Shown: positions 21,771-30,998 of the stretch, in pieces
How the letters are laid out: every line of letters begins with the position of its first letter
Position numbering within the stretch: the stretch's first letter is position 1
Assembly (NCBI RefSeq): GCF_023053635.1
Contig: NC_086175.1
Location: 22,732,740-22,796,739 of the forward strand
DNA from: Elgaria multicarinata webbii
Taxonomy: Eukaryota > Chordata > Lepidosauria > Squamata > Anguidae
Length of the DNA stretch: 64,000 nucleotides
Direction: 5' to 3'
Notes under the pieces: generated by a model
The model's input: only the letters and a program-made list of their open reading frames with translations
Told to the model about the DNA's origin: nothing
Databases searched by the model: none
Made by a program: the position numbers and the translations under genes

Positions 21771-22685
21771 CCCACATCTATATGACAACGGGATTGCTCC
21801 TCATTGAATATAAACCCAAATTTTCATAGATTCAATCTAGGTAAAGAGCGTCACGCTGCAGCAATTATTAATGCCCATATGCGCACATATGCAGCTATGG
21901 AACGCTAAAGCTTTATTTGCAGAGCTCTGCAGATTCATATAGGAGGAAAATCGAGTGGGGAAAGGAACGAGGCAGCAGACCCTCATCTCTTCCCTCTCGC
22001 TGCCCGTTCCTCCCTCTTTGTTTTATAATTTTAAAAGCCTTTTCTGTGGAGCTCTGCAGATTCATATAGGAGGAAAACCAGTGGGGAAAGGAACGAGGCA
22101 GCAGATGAGGATGCAAGAGGGGGACTGAACACATCTCCTCCTTCTTGCTGCCCTTTCCCCGCTCTTTGTTTTAATTTTAAAAGCTCTATTTGCGGACCTC
22201 TGCAGATTCTAAAAAGAGGAAAACACAGTGGGGAAAGGAACGAGGCAGCAGATGAGGATGCGAGAGGAGGACTGAACACATCTCCTCCATCTCGTTGCCC
22301 GTTAACCCCTCTTTATTTAATTTTAAAAGCTCTATCTGCAGACCTCCGCAGATTCAAATAATTCAAAATGAAAACGGTGGGAAGGAACGAGGCAGCCACA
22401 GGAGGATGCAATAGGTGGGAAGGCGGGAAATCGACCAGTCACTTTGTCCTGCCCTCAAAGTTACGCCCACATTTCAAAATGCGATTTAACTTCCCCAAGG
22501 ACACATAACTATAATGCGGTGCAAACTCGAAGGTTGATCCAAAAGTCGTGGTAAATCGCAACTACAAATCTGCGCATTATCTGGTTAAACACCCAGCGCT
22601 GTGGCGAACGGACGGCTGCATCATGTGTCCTGAAATGTGAATCTGCGCATTTAGGTCAGGGTAAAGAAGCCATGTAGACATCCCC
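21771..22685 (+). mobile_element. Non-autonomous DNA element with expanded internal repeat, copy A
   Basis: Its ends (CCCACATCTATATGACAACGGG and AGAAGCCATGTAGACATCCCCC) are imperfectly inverted. It matches 44671-45250 in opposite orientation along the full terminal parts: GGATTGCTCCTCATTGA, GTCACGCTGCAGCA, TCAAAGTTACGCCCACATTT, GGACACATAACT, GTAAATCGCAACTACAAATC. Copy A carries about four tandem units in the middle where copy B has one or two. No transposase. Confidence 0.7.
21919..22420 (+). repeat. Tandem repeat, about 4 units of 127-146 bp
   Basis: Unit starts at 21919, 22046, 22192 and 22338, each with G(C/T)(A/G)GA(G/C)CTC(T/C)GCAGATTC, then a GTGGGGAAAGGAACGAGGCAGC block, CCTCCxTCTCGCTGCC and TTTTAAAAGC. 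Spacings are 127, 146 and 146. Units differ by small indels, so the array is not newly formed. Confidence 0.8.
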
Positions 22686-23107
22686 CAGCTCTCTTTATTT
22701 TAGAAAGCCCTGCCGCCAAACTTCATTCACACCCTTCCTCAAAATCCAGGTCTCCTATGATGTTTCCATGTCAGTTGCTGGGTTGCCAATTCTGCCTTGC
22801 GCAGTAGCTTAATGTGCAAACTTTTAAAATAATAATAATCAGCAGGTGAAGCTTTTCCTAGCATGGATATCAACATGATCACTTCCCACTTCCTGTAGAT
22901 TGAAGTCCTATTCAAGGCATAGCTAGAGGGGTCCAGATTCCCAATCACTATAAAGCCAAACAATTTAACTGCATTTGCTCCGTTCTGCCCTGCCTTTTCC
23001 AGACCGTCCCATTTGTTGTTTTGTTGCTTTCTTCCTCTCCATTCAACACCCTCATCCTTCCCTTCCTCCAACACACACTCTGCTTAAAAGCTCCATCAAA
23101 CCGGGGT

Positions 23108-23432
23108 GGGGGGGAACACAAGCTCCCTACCATCGCTTTTCCACCCGTGTTTTCTTTCCTCAGTTGCTTCCTCTTTTCAAAAGAGGAAGCACACAAGCAG
23201 CACGAGGCCCATTGAGTCCACTGTTCTAATGGCGCTGCTTTTCCTGCACACAGCAGGAGAGAGCAGCAATTCCGAGTTTTAAAAAAATCGGATTTAATGA
23301 GGGTTTTTTTGTTGCACAAGGAGGGGCAGAAGGCGTGCGGGAGTCCGACGACGTCATGTGAGGAACCTGAGCGAACTCGGTGAGTGCCCAGTAATGAGTG
23401 CGCAATAAAACACTCGTGAGATGGAGCTCTAA
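23108..23432 (-). mobile_element. Non-autonomous DNA element, copy 2 of the 8760 family
   Basis: Opposite orientation to 8760-9097. Shared blocks: CGCTTxTCCxCCCG, CCTCTTTTCAAAAGAGGAAG, GCTGCTTxTCCTGC, CAGCAGGAG and, at the other end, GAGTGCxCAGTAATGAGxGC with CAATAAAACACTCG. Ends are diverged. Confidence 0.55.
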
Positions 23433-23444
23433 GTTCTAACCAGA

Positions 23445-23571
23445 CTTCCCCAACCTGGTATATTCCAGATGTTTTAGACTACAAGTCCCAGCATTTCTGA
23501 CCATTGGCCATGCTGGCTGGGGCTGATGGGGGTTGAACTCCAAAACATCTGGAAGAGATCCGGTTGGGGCA
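23445..23571. repeat. Foldback repeat (CCCAACCTGG family)
   Basis: CCCCAACCTGGTATATTCCAG and CTGGAAGAGATCCGGTTGGGG flank paired arms (GATGTTTTAGACTACAAGTC with TTGAACTCCAAAACATC). The centre reads CCATTGGCCATGCTGGCTGG. Confidence 0.7.
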
Positions 23572-23692
23572 GGCTGCTTTAGATTGCATCAGAGAATTGT
23601 GTTTACTCTGTAAATCAGCCTGTAAATTTTAGTATTAAATTATGAAGGAACGTTTAATTGCTGAAAGCTGCTCAATAAGTGAGTCACTCATT

Positions 23693-23805
23693 GGCCCTGT
23701 TCAGAAGACACCTTAAAGCACAGTGGTTAAGGCTTTTTTATCAATTTTTTTGTTAACAAAAGAGTCTTAACCACAATACTTTTAAGCTGTCTTCCGAACA
23801 GGGCC
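23693..23805. mobile_element. Short palindromic MITE (GGCCCTGTTC ends)
   Basis: GGCCCTGTTCAGAAGACACC pairs with CTGTCTTCCGAACAGGGCC. CAGTGGTTAAGGCTTTTT pairs with AAGAGTCTTAACCACAATA. About 113 bp. Flanks ATT and ATG are similar but not identical. Probably Harbinger-like by size and end type, but that is inference. Confidence 0.65.
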
Positions 23806-24728
23806 ATGGTACACAGAGAAATTGCTGCTTGCCAGAGAGATGCTGTTTCTTGCAAGTGAGCAAGGGTCTGTTTCCTCCAGCCAGGGTTCAACCAGGGGCT
23901 TCTGGAAAGCCTAAAAGCAAGAAGTGTCAGCAATATTCCCCTCCCATCATTGCATCTCAGCAACTGGTTCTCAGAGGCTGACTGCCTTGAACGTGGAGGC
24001 TGCAAAGAGCAGGGAAAAATGCAAACAAGGGGCAGGTCTAGAAGCTGATCTATAACCCCTTAGCCACATACAAACAGTGCACTTTCACGAGCTCTCAATT
24101 TACATGTATCACGACTGGCATGTGATCATTCGTTGGCAGCAAAGGCTCAGAGGCACCGAGCTCTGAACTGCTGCTTTCCCAGCAATAATATCGGACTGTA
24201 TGGATGGCTCGCCCTTTCAGGTTTATCATATCCTGCACAGAACAATGGAAGGGAAAAGGAAACCTATAATGAAGTCCCAGGTAACTGGTATCGTTCTGCT
24301 TTCCAACTTTTAGATATTTATAGTGCATCGGTAGTATTAAATGAGACAGGATTGATACTGCAGAGAGACGGTAATACTGGCATCTAGGAGGACATTGTTT
24401 CTTCGGTTTTGTTTACAATATATATCACGAGAAACAACAGGACGGGGAGAAAATTATATTTTTGTTTTTCACACAAATCTTAATTTGGCTCATAATAACT
24501 GGTAGATGTCACTTTTTTATACAGTAACTTTTAAGTTATGGTAAGTGGAAGAAATGGAGGGGGAAGCACTTTTTAAAAGTATGTATAATACAGCATAAAT
24601 CAGCACTAACAGCAGATTCTACCTAGTTAGTGTCATGCGGTCAGTGTCAGCAGATTTGACAGTTGGTTCAGTATCCTCCTAAAGTCTAGTATTCTTCTAA
24701 TTGGTCCTTGAAACAATTGTAGGATGAC

Positions 24729-24759
<31 letters not shown>

Positions 24760-25146
24760 AGATGGGATGATGATTAAATAATACTTTAAGATAGTTTACT
24801 GGAAGAAGTTGGACCAAATCTTAAGATGTAGTTATAACAGATTTATTTATCTATTCTTCTTAAATATGGTCTATAAATAGACAGTAGAGATAAAATAAAA
24901 TAATAATAAATTAATTACAAAGGTTATTCCAGCCTCTTTATCAGGTCTGTAGACTTTTAGGCACACGTCTTAACCTAAATTAACCTGAAATCAGTGTTAG
25001 ATATTTATAGTTCAGGAATGAAATGGAAGTTGATTTCAGATTCTTATTTATTTACAGCCTCTACAGCATGATTTTAAGCATTTACTCTGAAAGATGTCCC
25101 ATTAAAGTCAATGACACTTACTCCCTAGCAGGTTTGATTAGCAGAA
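23806..25146. other. No gene recognised; (CA)n microsatellite
   Basis: A (CA)n run at about 24735-24760. AT-rich, otherwise unremarkable sequence. A remnant of the GTCAATGACACTTACTC palindromic motif is at about 25070-25125. Confidence 0.5.
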
Positions 25147-25394
25147 CCAGCGCGGAGTAGTGGCTAAAGTGTTGGACTGGGAGTCAGGAGATCCTAGGTT
25201 CAAGTCCCCACTTGGCCATGGAAACCCACTGGGTGACTTTGGGCCAGTCACAGACTCTCAGCCCAGCGTACCTCACAGGGTTGCCGTTGTGAGGATAAAA
25301 TGGAGAGGAGGAGGAGTATTATAAACGCTGCCTTGGGTTTCTTGGAGGAAAAAAAGGCGGGATATAAATGCAATAAAATAAATAAATAAATAAA
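25147..25394 (+). mobile_element. Sauria SINE, near full length
   Basis: GGAGTAGTGGCTAAAGTGTTGG, GGTTCAAGTCCCCACTTGGC (B box GGTTCAAGTCC), GGGCCAGTCACAGACTCTC and the tail GGCGGGATATAAATGC with an (AAATA)n end. One of the least diverged copies in the window. Confidence 0.88.
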
Positions 25395-26384
25395 CAGAAG
25401 CTATAATAGTTTGAAAGATCTGGCCAATTTATAGCTCAATCTTATGTTAGCTTGGTGGGTGTCTCCACAGTACCGGGTTGGCACCGCCTTCCTCTCAAAC
25501 CCCGTACTCTACCTCCCCCAGGGTAGTGTCAGGAAAGGGAGGGAGTGCAAGGTTTCTGGACGACCAGAGCTGCCCATTTCATCTTCCACCAGGCACCACC
25601 TGGCCATGCCTCTGCTGCGACTCCGGAGCGAGGCAAGGGGCTACCTTGACACCACCTTGCGCGTCCTCACCTCACTCCAGAGAAAAAAGTTGGGTAAGTC
25701 CTCAACTTCTTTTCTCTGCAGGTTTGGCGGAAAGCCTTGGGGTGGATGTGCAATTGCAGCAGCATTGTATAATTGATGCCACCCCACCGCACACATACCC
25801 CGGGTTTTCAGAGCATTTAGACAGTCCCCTGATCATCACAAAAATCCTGCAGAGGTCTATTTCTACTTGATGGATGGGAAACTGTGTCAGAGGACCAAAC
25901 TAAGTGTGTGCAGCCGCAATTCAGATCAGGACCATGGCACGCGAGAAGGGGGATTAAACCTTCCCCCCACCCATTTCCCCCAAAATCTTGTCCCTCCCCA
26001 GAGGGGTTAAAAGGCAATGGTGACTTCTTTCTTTCTTTTACCCCCCCCCCCCAGCTCCCATTATTGTTTTAGCAAAACTAGAGAACTTGCCTCTAAATGA
26101 TTAGAAAGTTGTTCTTTTTCTTTATTCAGTCAACATTGTATTAATGAATGACTTGTATCTCGCCTTGCACTTATGTTATCTGGTAGCAGATTTTTCTCCG
26201 CTCTCACCACTTATATAAGCCCCAGTAAATACTATAGAACACACCTTTATTCCTTCTTGACTATGTTTGTCTAGGCTAAACATTGGATTGCAGTTGGACT
26301 AGCAGTTGAGTATAATTAGGTTTCCTCCCCCCATAGGTATAAGGAAAGAATTTGTGTACATTTGCATTGCCATATTATCTAATA
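25395..26384. other. No gene recognised
   Basis: Overlapping frames at 25444-25776 and 25478-25870 are in a C-rich stretch and lack any family motif. A poly-C run is at about 26041-26053. Confidence 0.4.
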
Positions 26385-26423
26385 TATGAGTCCCCAAACC
26401 TTTTGGTTTGGTGGGCACATTTG

Positions 26424-26664
26424 TAGGGTGACCATATGGAAAGGAGTATAGGACTCCTGTCTCTTTATCAGTGGCATTGAAAAGGGAATTTCAGCAAGTG
26501 TCATTTTTATGCATGCTGCAGGTGCCCTGCCCTCTTTTGTATCTGATCAAGAGGAAATTTCACCAAGTGGTACAGGTATACAAATGACACCTGGTAAAAT
26601 TCCCATTTCTATACAACTGTTAAAGATACAGGAGCCCTGTCCTCCTTTCCACATGGTCATCCTA
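26424..26664. mobile_element. hAT MITE with 8 bp duplication CACATTTG
   Basis: TAGGGTGACCATATG at the left and ACATGGTCATCCTA at the right. CACATTTG is perfectly duplicated at 26416-26423 and 26665-26672. Arms pair along GGACTCCTG and CAGGAGCCCTGTCC. The 8 bp duplication and TIR type indicate hAT. 241 bp. Confidence 0.85.
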
Positions 26665-26786
26665 CACATTTGGAATGTGGAGAGTGTTATGGGCATGCTC
26701 ACCAAATAGCTGCTATGTGGAGGGTTTGTCCATTCATAAAATGGCTACCAAGAAGGGCTTGGCCAGTCACAAATTGCTCATTTCCC

Positions 26787-27105
26787 TAGGGTGACCATAT
26801 GAAAAGGAGGACAGGGCTCCTGTATCTTTAACAGTTGCATAGAAAAGGGAATTTCAGCAGGTGTCATTTGTATATATGGAGAACCTGGTGAAATTCCCTC
26901 TTCATCACAACAGTTAAAGCTGCAGGTGCCCTGCCCTCTTTTAAATCTGGTCACTCTAGTATAGCTCCTGCAGCTTTAACTGTTGTGATGAAGAGGGAAT
27001 TTCATCAGGTTCTCCATATATACAAATGACACCTGCTGAAATTCCCTTTCTATGCAACTGTTAAAGATACAGGAGCCCTGTCCTCCTTTTCATATGGTCA
27101 CCCTA
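26787..27105. mobile_element. hAT MITE with 8 bp duplication CATTTCCC, near-perfect palindrome
   Basis: TAGGGTGACCATATGAAAAG at the left and CTTTTCATATGGTCACCCTA at the right. CATTTCCC is duplicated at 26779-26786 and 27106-27113. The two ~140 bp arms are almost perfectly complementary, so this copy would fold into one long hairpin. 319 bp; low divergence between arms suggests recent activity or arm correction. Confidence 0.9.
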
Positions 27106-27113
27106 CATTTCCC

Positions 27114-28100
27114 AGAAAGCAAACTGGTGAGACTATAATCAAAGCTACTTGGCCAAGAACCTCGATACGAAGCAAAAGTGGGGTCTGAGCTCCAAAACAC
27201 AAAAACACCCTCTTTTGAACTCTGTTTTCTGATCCAACACACATTTCTCAGAAGACAAACTGATGAGGCTCACAAACAAGTAGCATGACCAAGAAACTGA
27301 ATACAAGTTACAAAACGAATGCAAGTTACAAAATGGTTCAGAGCCATACATTTGTTCCCTCTAAGCACAAAAAACACAGTTTAACAAAAGGCAAATTGGT
27401 GTTGCTCAGAGAAACACACACATACACACCCACAGGCAAAACACCCAGCCACACCCACAAAGGGCTCCCTCACACCAGCGATTTATCACACACTCCTCAT
27501 GCTTGGTATGCAGTTTTGCAGCCCGATACCCACATGATGTCATCCAGGTCTTGCACTCATTTCAGCTCTTACCCTCTATGTTTCATTTCATTTTGGAGTG
27601 CAGAAAGTCTGGATTATAAGTGCTCTCCTCCCTCCTGTGTATTTCTGTGGTTGCATTCTATACGACCATCCTGTTCTTTGTTGAGAGCGTGTGTGTCTAA
27701 GGGTGGTCTCGCTAACAAAAGAGGAGGGCGGTGTGATTCTCCACTCAACCATGAAGGGGGAGGGAGAGAGGTCCCATTTAACTCTATGTTCTTACTCCTG
27801 AGTAGGCATGACCAGGGGTACATTTTCACCTTAAAATAAATGTGGAAAATGCACCCTCCTTACCCACAGCTCCCTCATTTCTAAAGATAAAGAGATCAAA
27901 ATTGGCAAAGTGATAGCTCTTAAGTAGAGTTTTCAGCATGCAAAGTTTGAATTACATCGGTCCATCCCTTGGTTTTTTAGGATTTTTTTTTATTCCCCCC
28001 TTTAACCATTTTTCTGGTAGTCCGCATGTGCAAAGGAACGATCCTTTGATCATGCTAATCTGTGCATTTCCAAGTTTATAAAATAGTGACCTGCTGGTTC
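27114..28100. other. No gene; CA-rich interior of the hAT-like element
   Basis: A 184-codon frame at 27285-27839 is open because of CA-rich low-complexity sequence (ACACACACATACACACCC). It has no domain motif. I do not regard it as a gene. Confidence 0.45.
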
Positions 28101-28103
28101 CCT

Positions 28104-28298
28104 TACTCAGGAGTATATCCCAATGATTTCAACTGCATTACATCCAATTCATATTAAAATCCCATGCATGCTTACCTTTGAGTAAACCCCATTTTAGTAA
28201 GTCTGTCTCTGTTCAATGAGGTTTACTCAAAGGTAAGCATGCATTGGATTTTAGTATGAATTGGATATAAATACAGTTGAAATCAATGGGATTTACAC
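28104..28298. repeat. Palindromic repeat built from the AATGGGATTTAC motif
   Basis: GCATGCTTACCTTTGAGTAAAC pairs with GTTTACTCAAAGGTAAGCATGC. The arms extend outward through CCAATTCATATTAAAATCC and GGATTTTAGTATGAATTGG. About 195 bp with arms of about 90 bp. It looks like two head-to-head copies of the short motif scattered through the window. Confidence 0.75.
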
Positions 28299-28408
28299 AA
28301 CCATGCAACCCTCTCCAGTTCAAGCTCCAAAGCCTCCAGGCAGGGTGGAGGGAACGGGCGTAGCCTAGGCAACAGGGAATAACCATGAAAGTACATAGGA
28401 GAGAGACA

Positions 28409-28550
28409 GGCCACAGCTAGACCTAAGGTTTATCCTGAGATCATCCAGGGTTTGCCCCTGCCTGAGCACTGGATCCCCTGTGTGTCACCTAGATGAACAG
28501 GTCTGACCCCCTGGACAGTCCAGGGATAAACCTTAGGTCTAGCTATGGCC
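28409..28550. mobile_element. Harbinger-like MITE, 3 bp duplication ACA
   Basis: GGCCACAGCTAGACCTAAGG at the left and CCTTAGGTCTAGCTATGGCC at the right are strongly inverted. ACA flanks both sides (28406-28408 and 28551-28553). 142 bp with the family core (CCTGTGTGTCACCTAGATGA). Same family as 15454-15593. Confidence 0.75.
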
Positions 28551-29314
28551 ACAGAGTTTTCCCGAAGTGAGTTCAATAAAAAGAGAAGCTACTTCCTAGG
28601 AAAAAGCAGCGCAAGTCCAGGAGTGCCCCATGTCGATTACTAGAGAGGGCGAGGTGTCCAACTACCACCAACCAATGAACTGTAGGGGGAGGTACAAAGG
28701 AGATCTGAGAGTGCATCTCAATGGAACAACAGCAATACACTGGTGCACAGGAGAGGAGAGGTGTAAAGATGAATGAAACGTAAAAGTGCAAAGGTGTAAG
28801 TGCTCAGGCTTTCACACACTATGGAAACGAAGGCGGATAATTCGAGGGCAAACCAGGGCAAACGTGTAGGTGTGATGGAGCTCAAAAAGACCTAACCCAG
28901 GCAAAACACACATGCAACACACAAACCAAGGCAAAAACACACAACGAAACAAAATGAAACAAGCAAACCACCAACACCCTCTCTCTCTCACACACACACA
29001 CAGCAAAGGCAAAGCATCCCCCCATTCTCCCTCCCACCCCAGGACAGTGCCTACCACACCAATTTACCTTTTCCTTTTATCTTGGCAGCTGGTCATCCTG
29101 GTCTGCAGCCCCACACCCGTCTGGGGCCCAGAGGCCTTTTTGGAAATTTAGACTGTGCCAGAGGACGAAGCCTCACTTTGCTGCATGCCACTCTCCCACT
29201 GAACAACAATAACAAATCAATAAAAATTTGGAGGGGCAGGGGGCCTGGTGGGTGCCATGGGAGGTGTCTGTGGACACATTAATCCCCATGGGCACCATGT
29301 TGGGGACCCCAGAT

Positions 29315-29353
29315 CTAACATTTAACCACTTTTTTTTTCTTTTCCTCTCAAAG
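29315..29353 (+). promoter_or_regulatory. Probable 3' splice site before OXGR1-like exon
   Basis: A run of T and C (29331-29349) ends in AAAG, giving AG at 29352-29353. CTAAC at 29315-29319 and TAACCAC at 29322-29328 are branch-like. The ATG follows 8 bases after the AG, mirroring the arrangement at the first receptor. Confidence 0.55.
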
Positions 29354-29361
29354 AATTAAAC

Positions 29362-30351
29362 ATGACCACCACGGATTCCAAATCGGAAGACATGGCCAAC
29401 TTCTCCTCTTTGCAAAGCCCTACGGCTACTTTTGGGAACTGCACTAATGAAGATGCCTCATTTCAAAACATCTATACGTCCCTAATTTATATTGTTCTCT
29501 TTGTGGTGTGCTTTCCTGGGAACATTATTGTCATTTCCATATATACCTTCAAAATGAGGCCTTGGAAAAGCAGCACGATCATTATGTTAAACTTGGCCAT
29601 TACAGACCTGCTGTACGTGTCCTGCTTTCCCTTCCTGATCCACTACTCAATCAATGGAGAAAACTGGATCTTTGGAAGGTTCATGTGCAAGTTCATACGA
29701 TTCAACTTTTACTTCAACACATACAGCAGCATCCTCTTCCTCACCTGCTTCAGCCTCTTCCGCTTTTTTGTCGTGGTCTACCCAATGACTTCCTTTTCCA
29801 TTCAGAAACGGCAATGGGCCATTGCAGCCTGCATCGCAGTTTGGGTCATTTCGCTCTTGGCTGTCAGCCCAATGATCTACCTGGTCACCACAAAGCCAAT
29901 CTCTGATCGACTGATCTGCATGGACCTTACTAATACGGAAGACCTGAATTCCGCAAGGTGGTTTAACTGGCTTCTCACAATATTTGCCTTCGTCTTGCCT
30001 TTGGGAACGGTGACTCTGTGTTACGCTGTGATTATCTACACGTTGGCAAGGGGGCCTCACACCGGCACTGCTCACAAGCAGAAGGCACGCACACTTGCCA
30101 TAGTCCTCCTGACCGTCTTTTACGTGTGTTTCTTGCCTTTTCACATCTTCAGAGGCATTCGTATTGAGTTACAGCTACACCCAGTTCACTGTGACGTAAT
30201 GCTGCAGGTCCGGGATATTTTTACAGTGACTAAATCCTTAGCCGCACTAAATACCTTCGGCAATTTAATCCTTTACGTTGTTCTAGGAGATAACTTCCAG
30301 CAGGCTATTCTTTCTGTTTTTAAACGGATCCTAAAAACAAATAAGAAATAG
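29362..30351 (+). CDS. 2-oxoglutarate receptor 1-like (tandem OXGR1 paralogue)
   Basis: Single-exon class A GPCR, 329 aa, same strand and family as the receptor about 21 kb upstream. Gap-free alignment over residues 21-320 gives 176/300 identities by hand count. Retained: GN 53-54, D82, C109/C186 and C27/C277 disulfide pairs, R113 (3.29), R264 (6.55), FLPFH 258-261, GNLILY 300-305, sequons N13 and N26. Changed relative to the upstream gene and to human OXGR1 as I recall it: H3.33 is Tyr117, R7.39 is Lys291, FRY is FRF (133-135), D106 is Arg, and the ECL2 sequon NRS is DRL (182-184). The C-tail ends soon after helix 8 (KRILKTNKK) and lacks the Ser-rich stretch. The open frame and conserved helices argue for function, with altered ligand preference possible. 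ATG 29362 has A at -3. AATAAA is 131 bases after the stop. It could be called OXGR1-like; I give no symbol because orthology needs a tree. Confidence 0.92.
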   Translation: MTTTDSKSEDMANFSSLQSPTATFGNCTNEDASFQNIYTSLIYIVLFVVCFPGNIIVISIYTFKMRPWKSSTIIMLNLAITDLLYVSCFPFLIHYSINGENWIFGRFMCKFIRFNFYFNTYSSILFLTCFSLFRFFVVVYPMTSFSIQKRQWAIAACIAVWVISLLAVSPMIYLVTTKPISDRLICMDLTNTEDLNSARWFNWLLTIFAFVLPLGTVTLCYAVIIYTLARGPHTGTAHKQKARTLAIVLLTVFYVCFLPFHIFRGIRIELQLHPVHCDVMLQVRDIFTVTKSLAALNTFGNLILYVVLGDNFQQAILSVFKRILKTNKK

Positions 30352-30481
30352 ATATGCCTTAAAAGTGATGGTGTTTGTCCAAGACATGAAGTTATAGGTT
30401 ATGTTCGCTGTTGCCCTAAACATGTATAATTTCAGCAGAGGCATAAATCTGTTCATATGCTTATTTCCATGCATTTCTGGA

Positions 30482-30487
30482 AATAAA
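30482..30487 (+). promoter_or_regulatory. Candidate poly(A) signal of the OXGR1-like gene
   Basis: AATAAA lies 131 bases after the stop and is followed within about 35-50 bases by a GT/T-rich stretch (CATGTGTTTTTGTTGCTTC). Confidence 0.5.
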
Positions 30488-30646
30488 ATTTTGAACCCAC
30501 TTTCTTTCCCAGGATGTCCCATGTGTTTTTGTTGCTTCAAGTTCTTGATATTCCCTTTTCTCCTGAAACTAGGCTGTATGGAGTTATAGATGTAGATAAC
30601 CTCCCAGGAGTGCACAGGCCCAGTCAGAACCTAACCATACATAGAC

Positions 30647-30998
30647 CCAGTTTGCATGACATGGCAGGGTATCATTGGTTAATTAATCCATGATTAACTG
30701 CAATGTGTGCAGGGCACATGCAGTCACCATTTTGAACATGCAATCTTCAATCAGGACAATCAGAGATAGTGGCATGCCAATGTGAGTTAATCAAGGATTA
30801 AACAACCCATACTTAACCCTTAATTAGTAGTTGTGTTAAATGTGGGCTGTTTAGCCCTTGATTAAACCATGATGGTCAGGCTTGCACAACACGCCCCAAT
30901 TGCCCTGACTAGAGGTCACATATTCAAAATGGTGGCTGCATGAACTAGGGTTATTTCTGGGTTAATTAACCTATAAGGCATCGTGTCATGAGAACTGG
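30647..30998. mobile_element. Palindromic MITE (CCAGTTTGCATGACA ends)
   Basis: CCAGTTTGCATGACATGGC at the left matches the right end GTGTCATGAGAACTGG. Arms continue through GGTTAATTAATCC with GGGTTAATTAACC, and GTCACCATTTTGAACATG with CATATTCAAAATGGTGGC. The centre has TAATCAAGGATTAAAC and CCCTTGATTAAACC. About 352 bp. No clear target duplication. Confidence 0.7.

Larger units (their letters stand above)
26385..29312. mobile_element. Probable hAT-like element of about 2.9 kb, hollowed by later insertions
   Basis: Left end GAGTCCCCAAACC (26388) and right end GGTTGGGGACCCC-type sequence (CATGTTGGGGACCCCAG, to 29312) are inverted. Flanks ATCTAATA (26377-26384) and ATCTAACA (29313-29320) match in 7 of 8 bases, consistent with an 8 bp hAT duplication. 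The interior is CA-rich, low in coding potential, and carries AAAATGGCTACCAAG. It holds at least four younger elements (26424, 26787, 28104, 28409). That one element spans the whole interval is inference. Confidence 0.4.

Noticed and set aside
21919-22420. CRISPR-like array (regular repeats with spacers)
   Set aside because: Units of 127-146 bp repeat along their whole length in a vertebrate transposon; there are no short repeats with unique spacers.
27285-27839. 184-codon plus-strand frame
   Set aside because: CA-rich, His/Ser/Thr-biased low-complexity reading inside a transposon; no signal peptide, domain or splice context.
29647-30144. Minus-strand open frame of 165 codons
   Set aside because: It is the reverse shadow of the OXGR1-like coding exon and has no domain motif.
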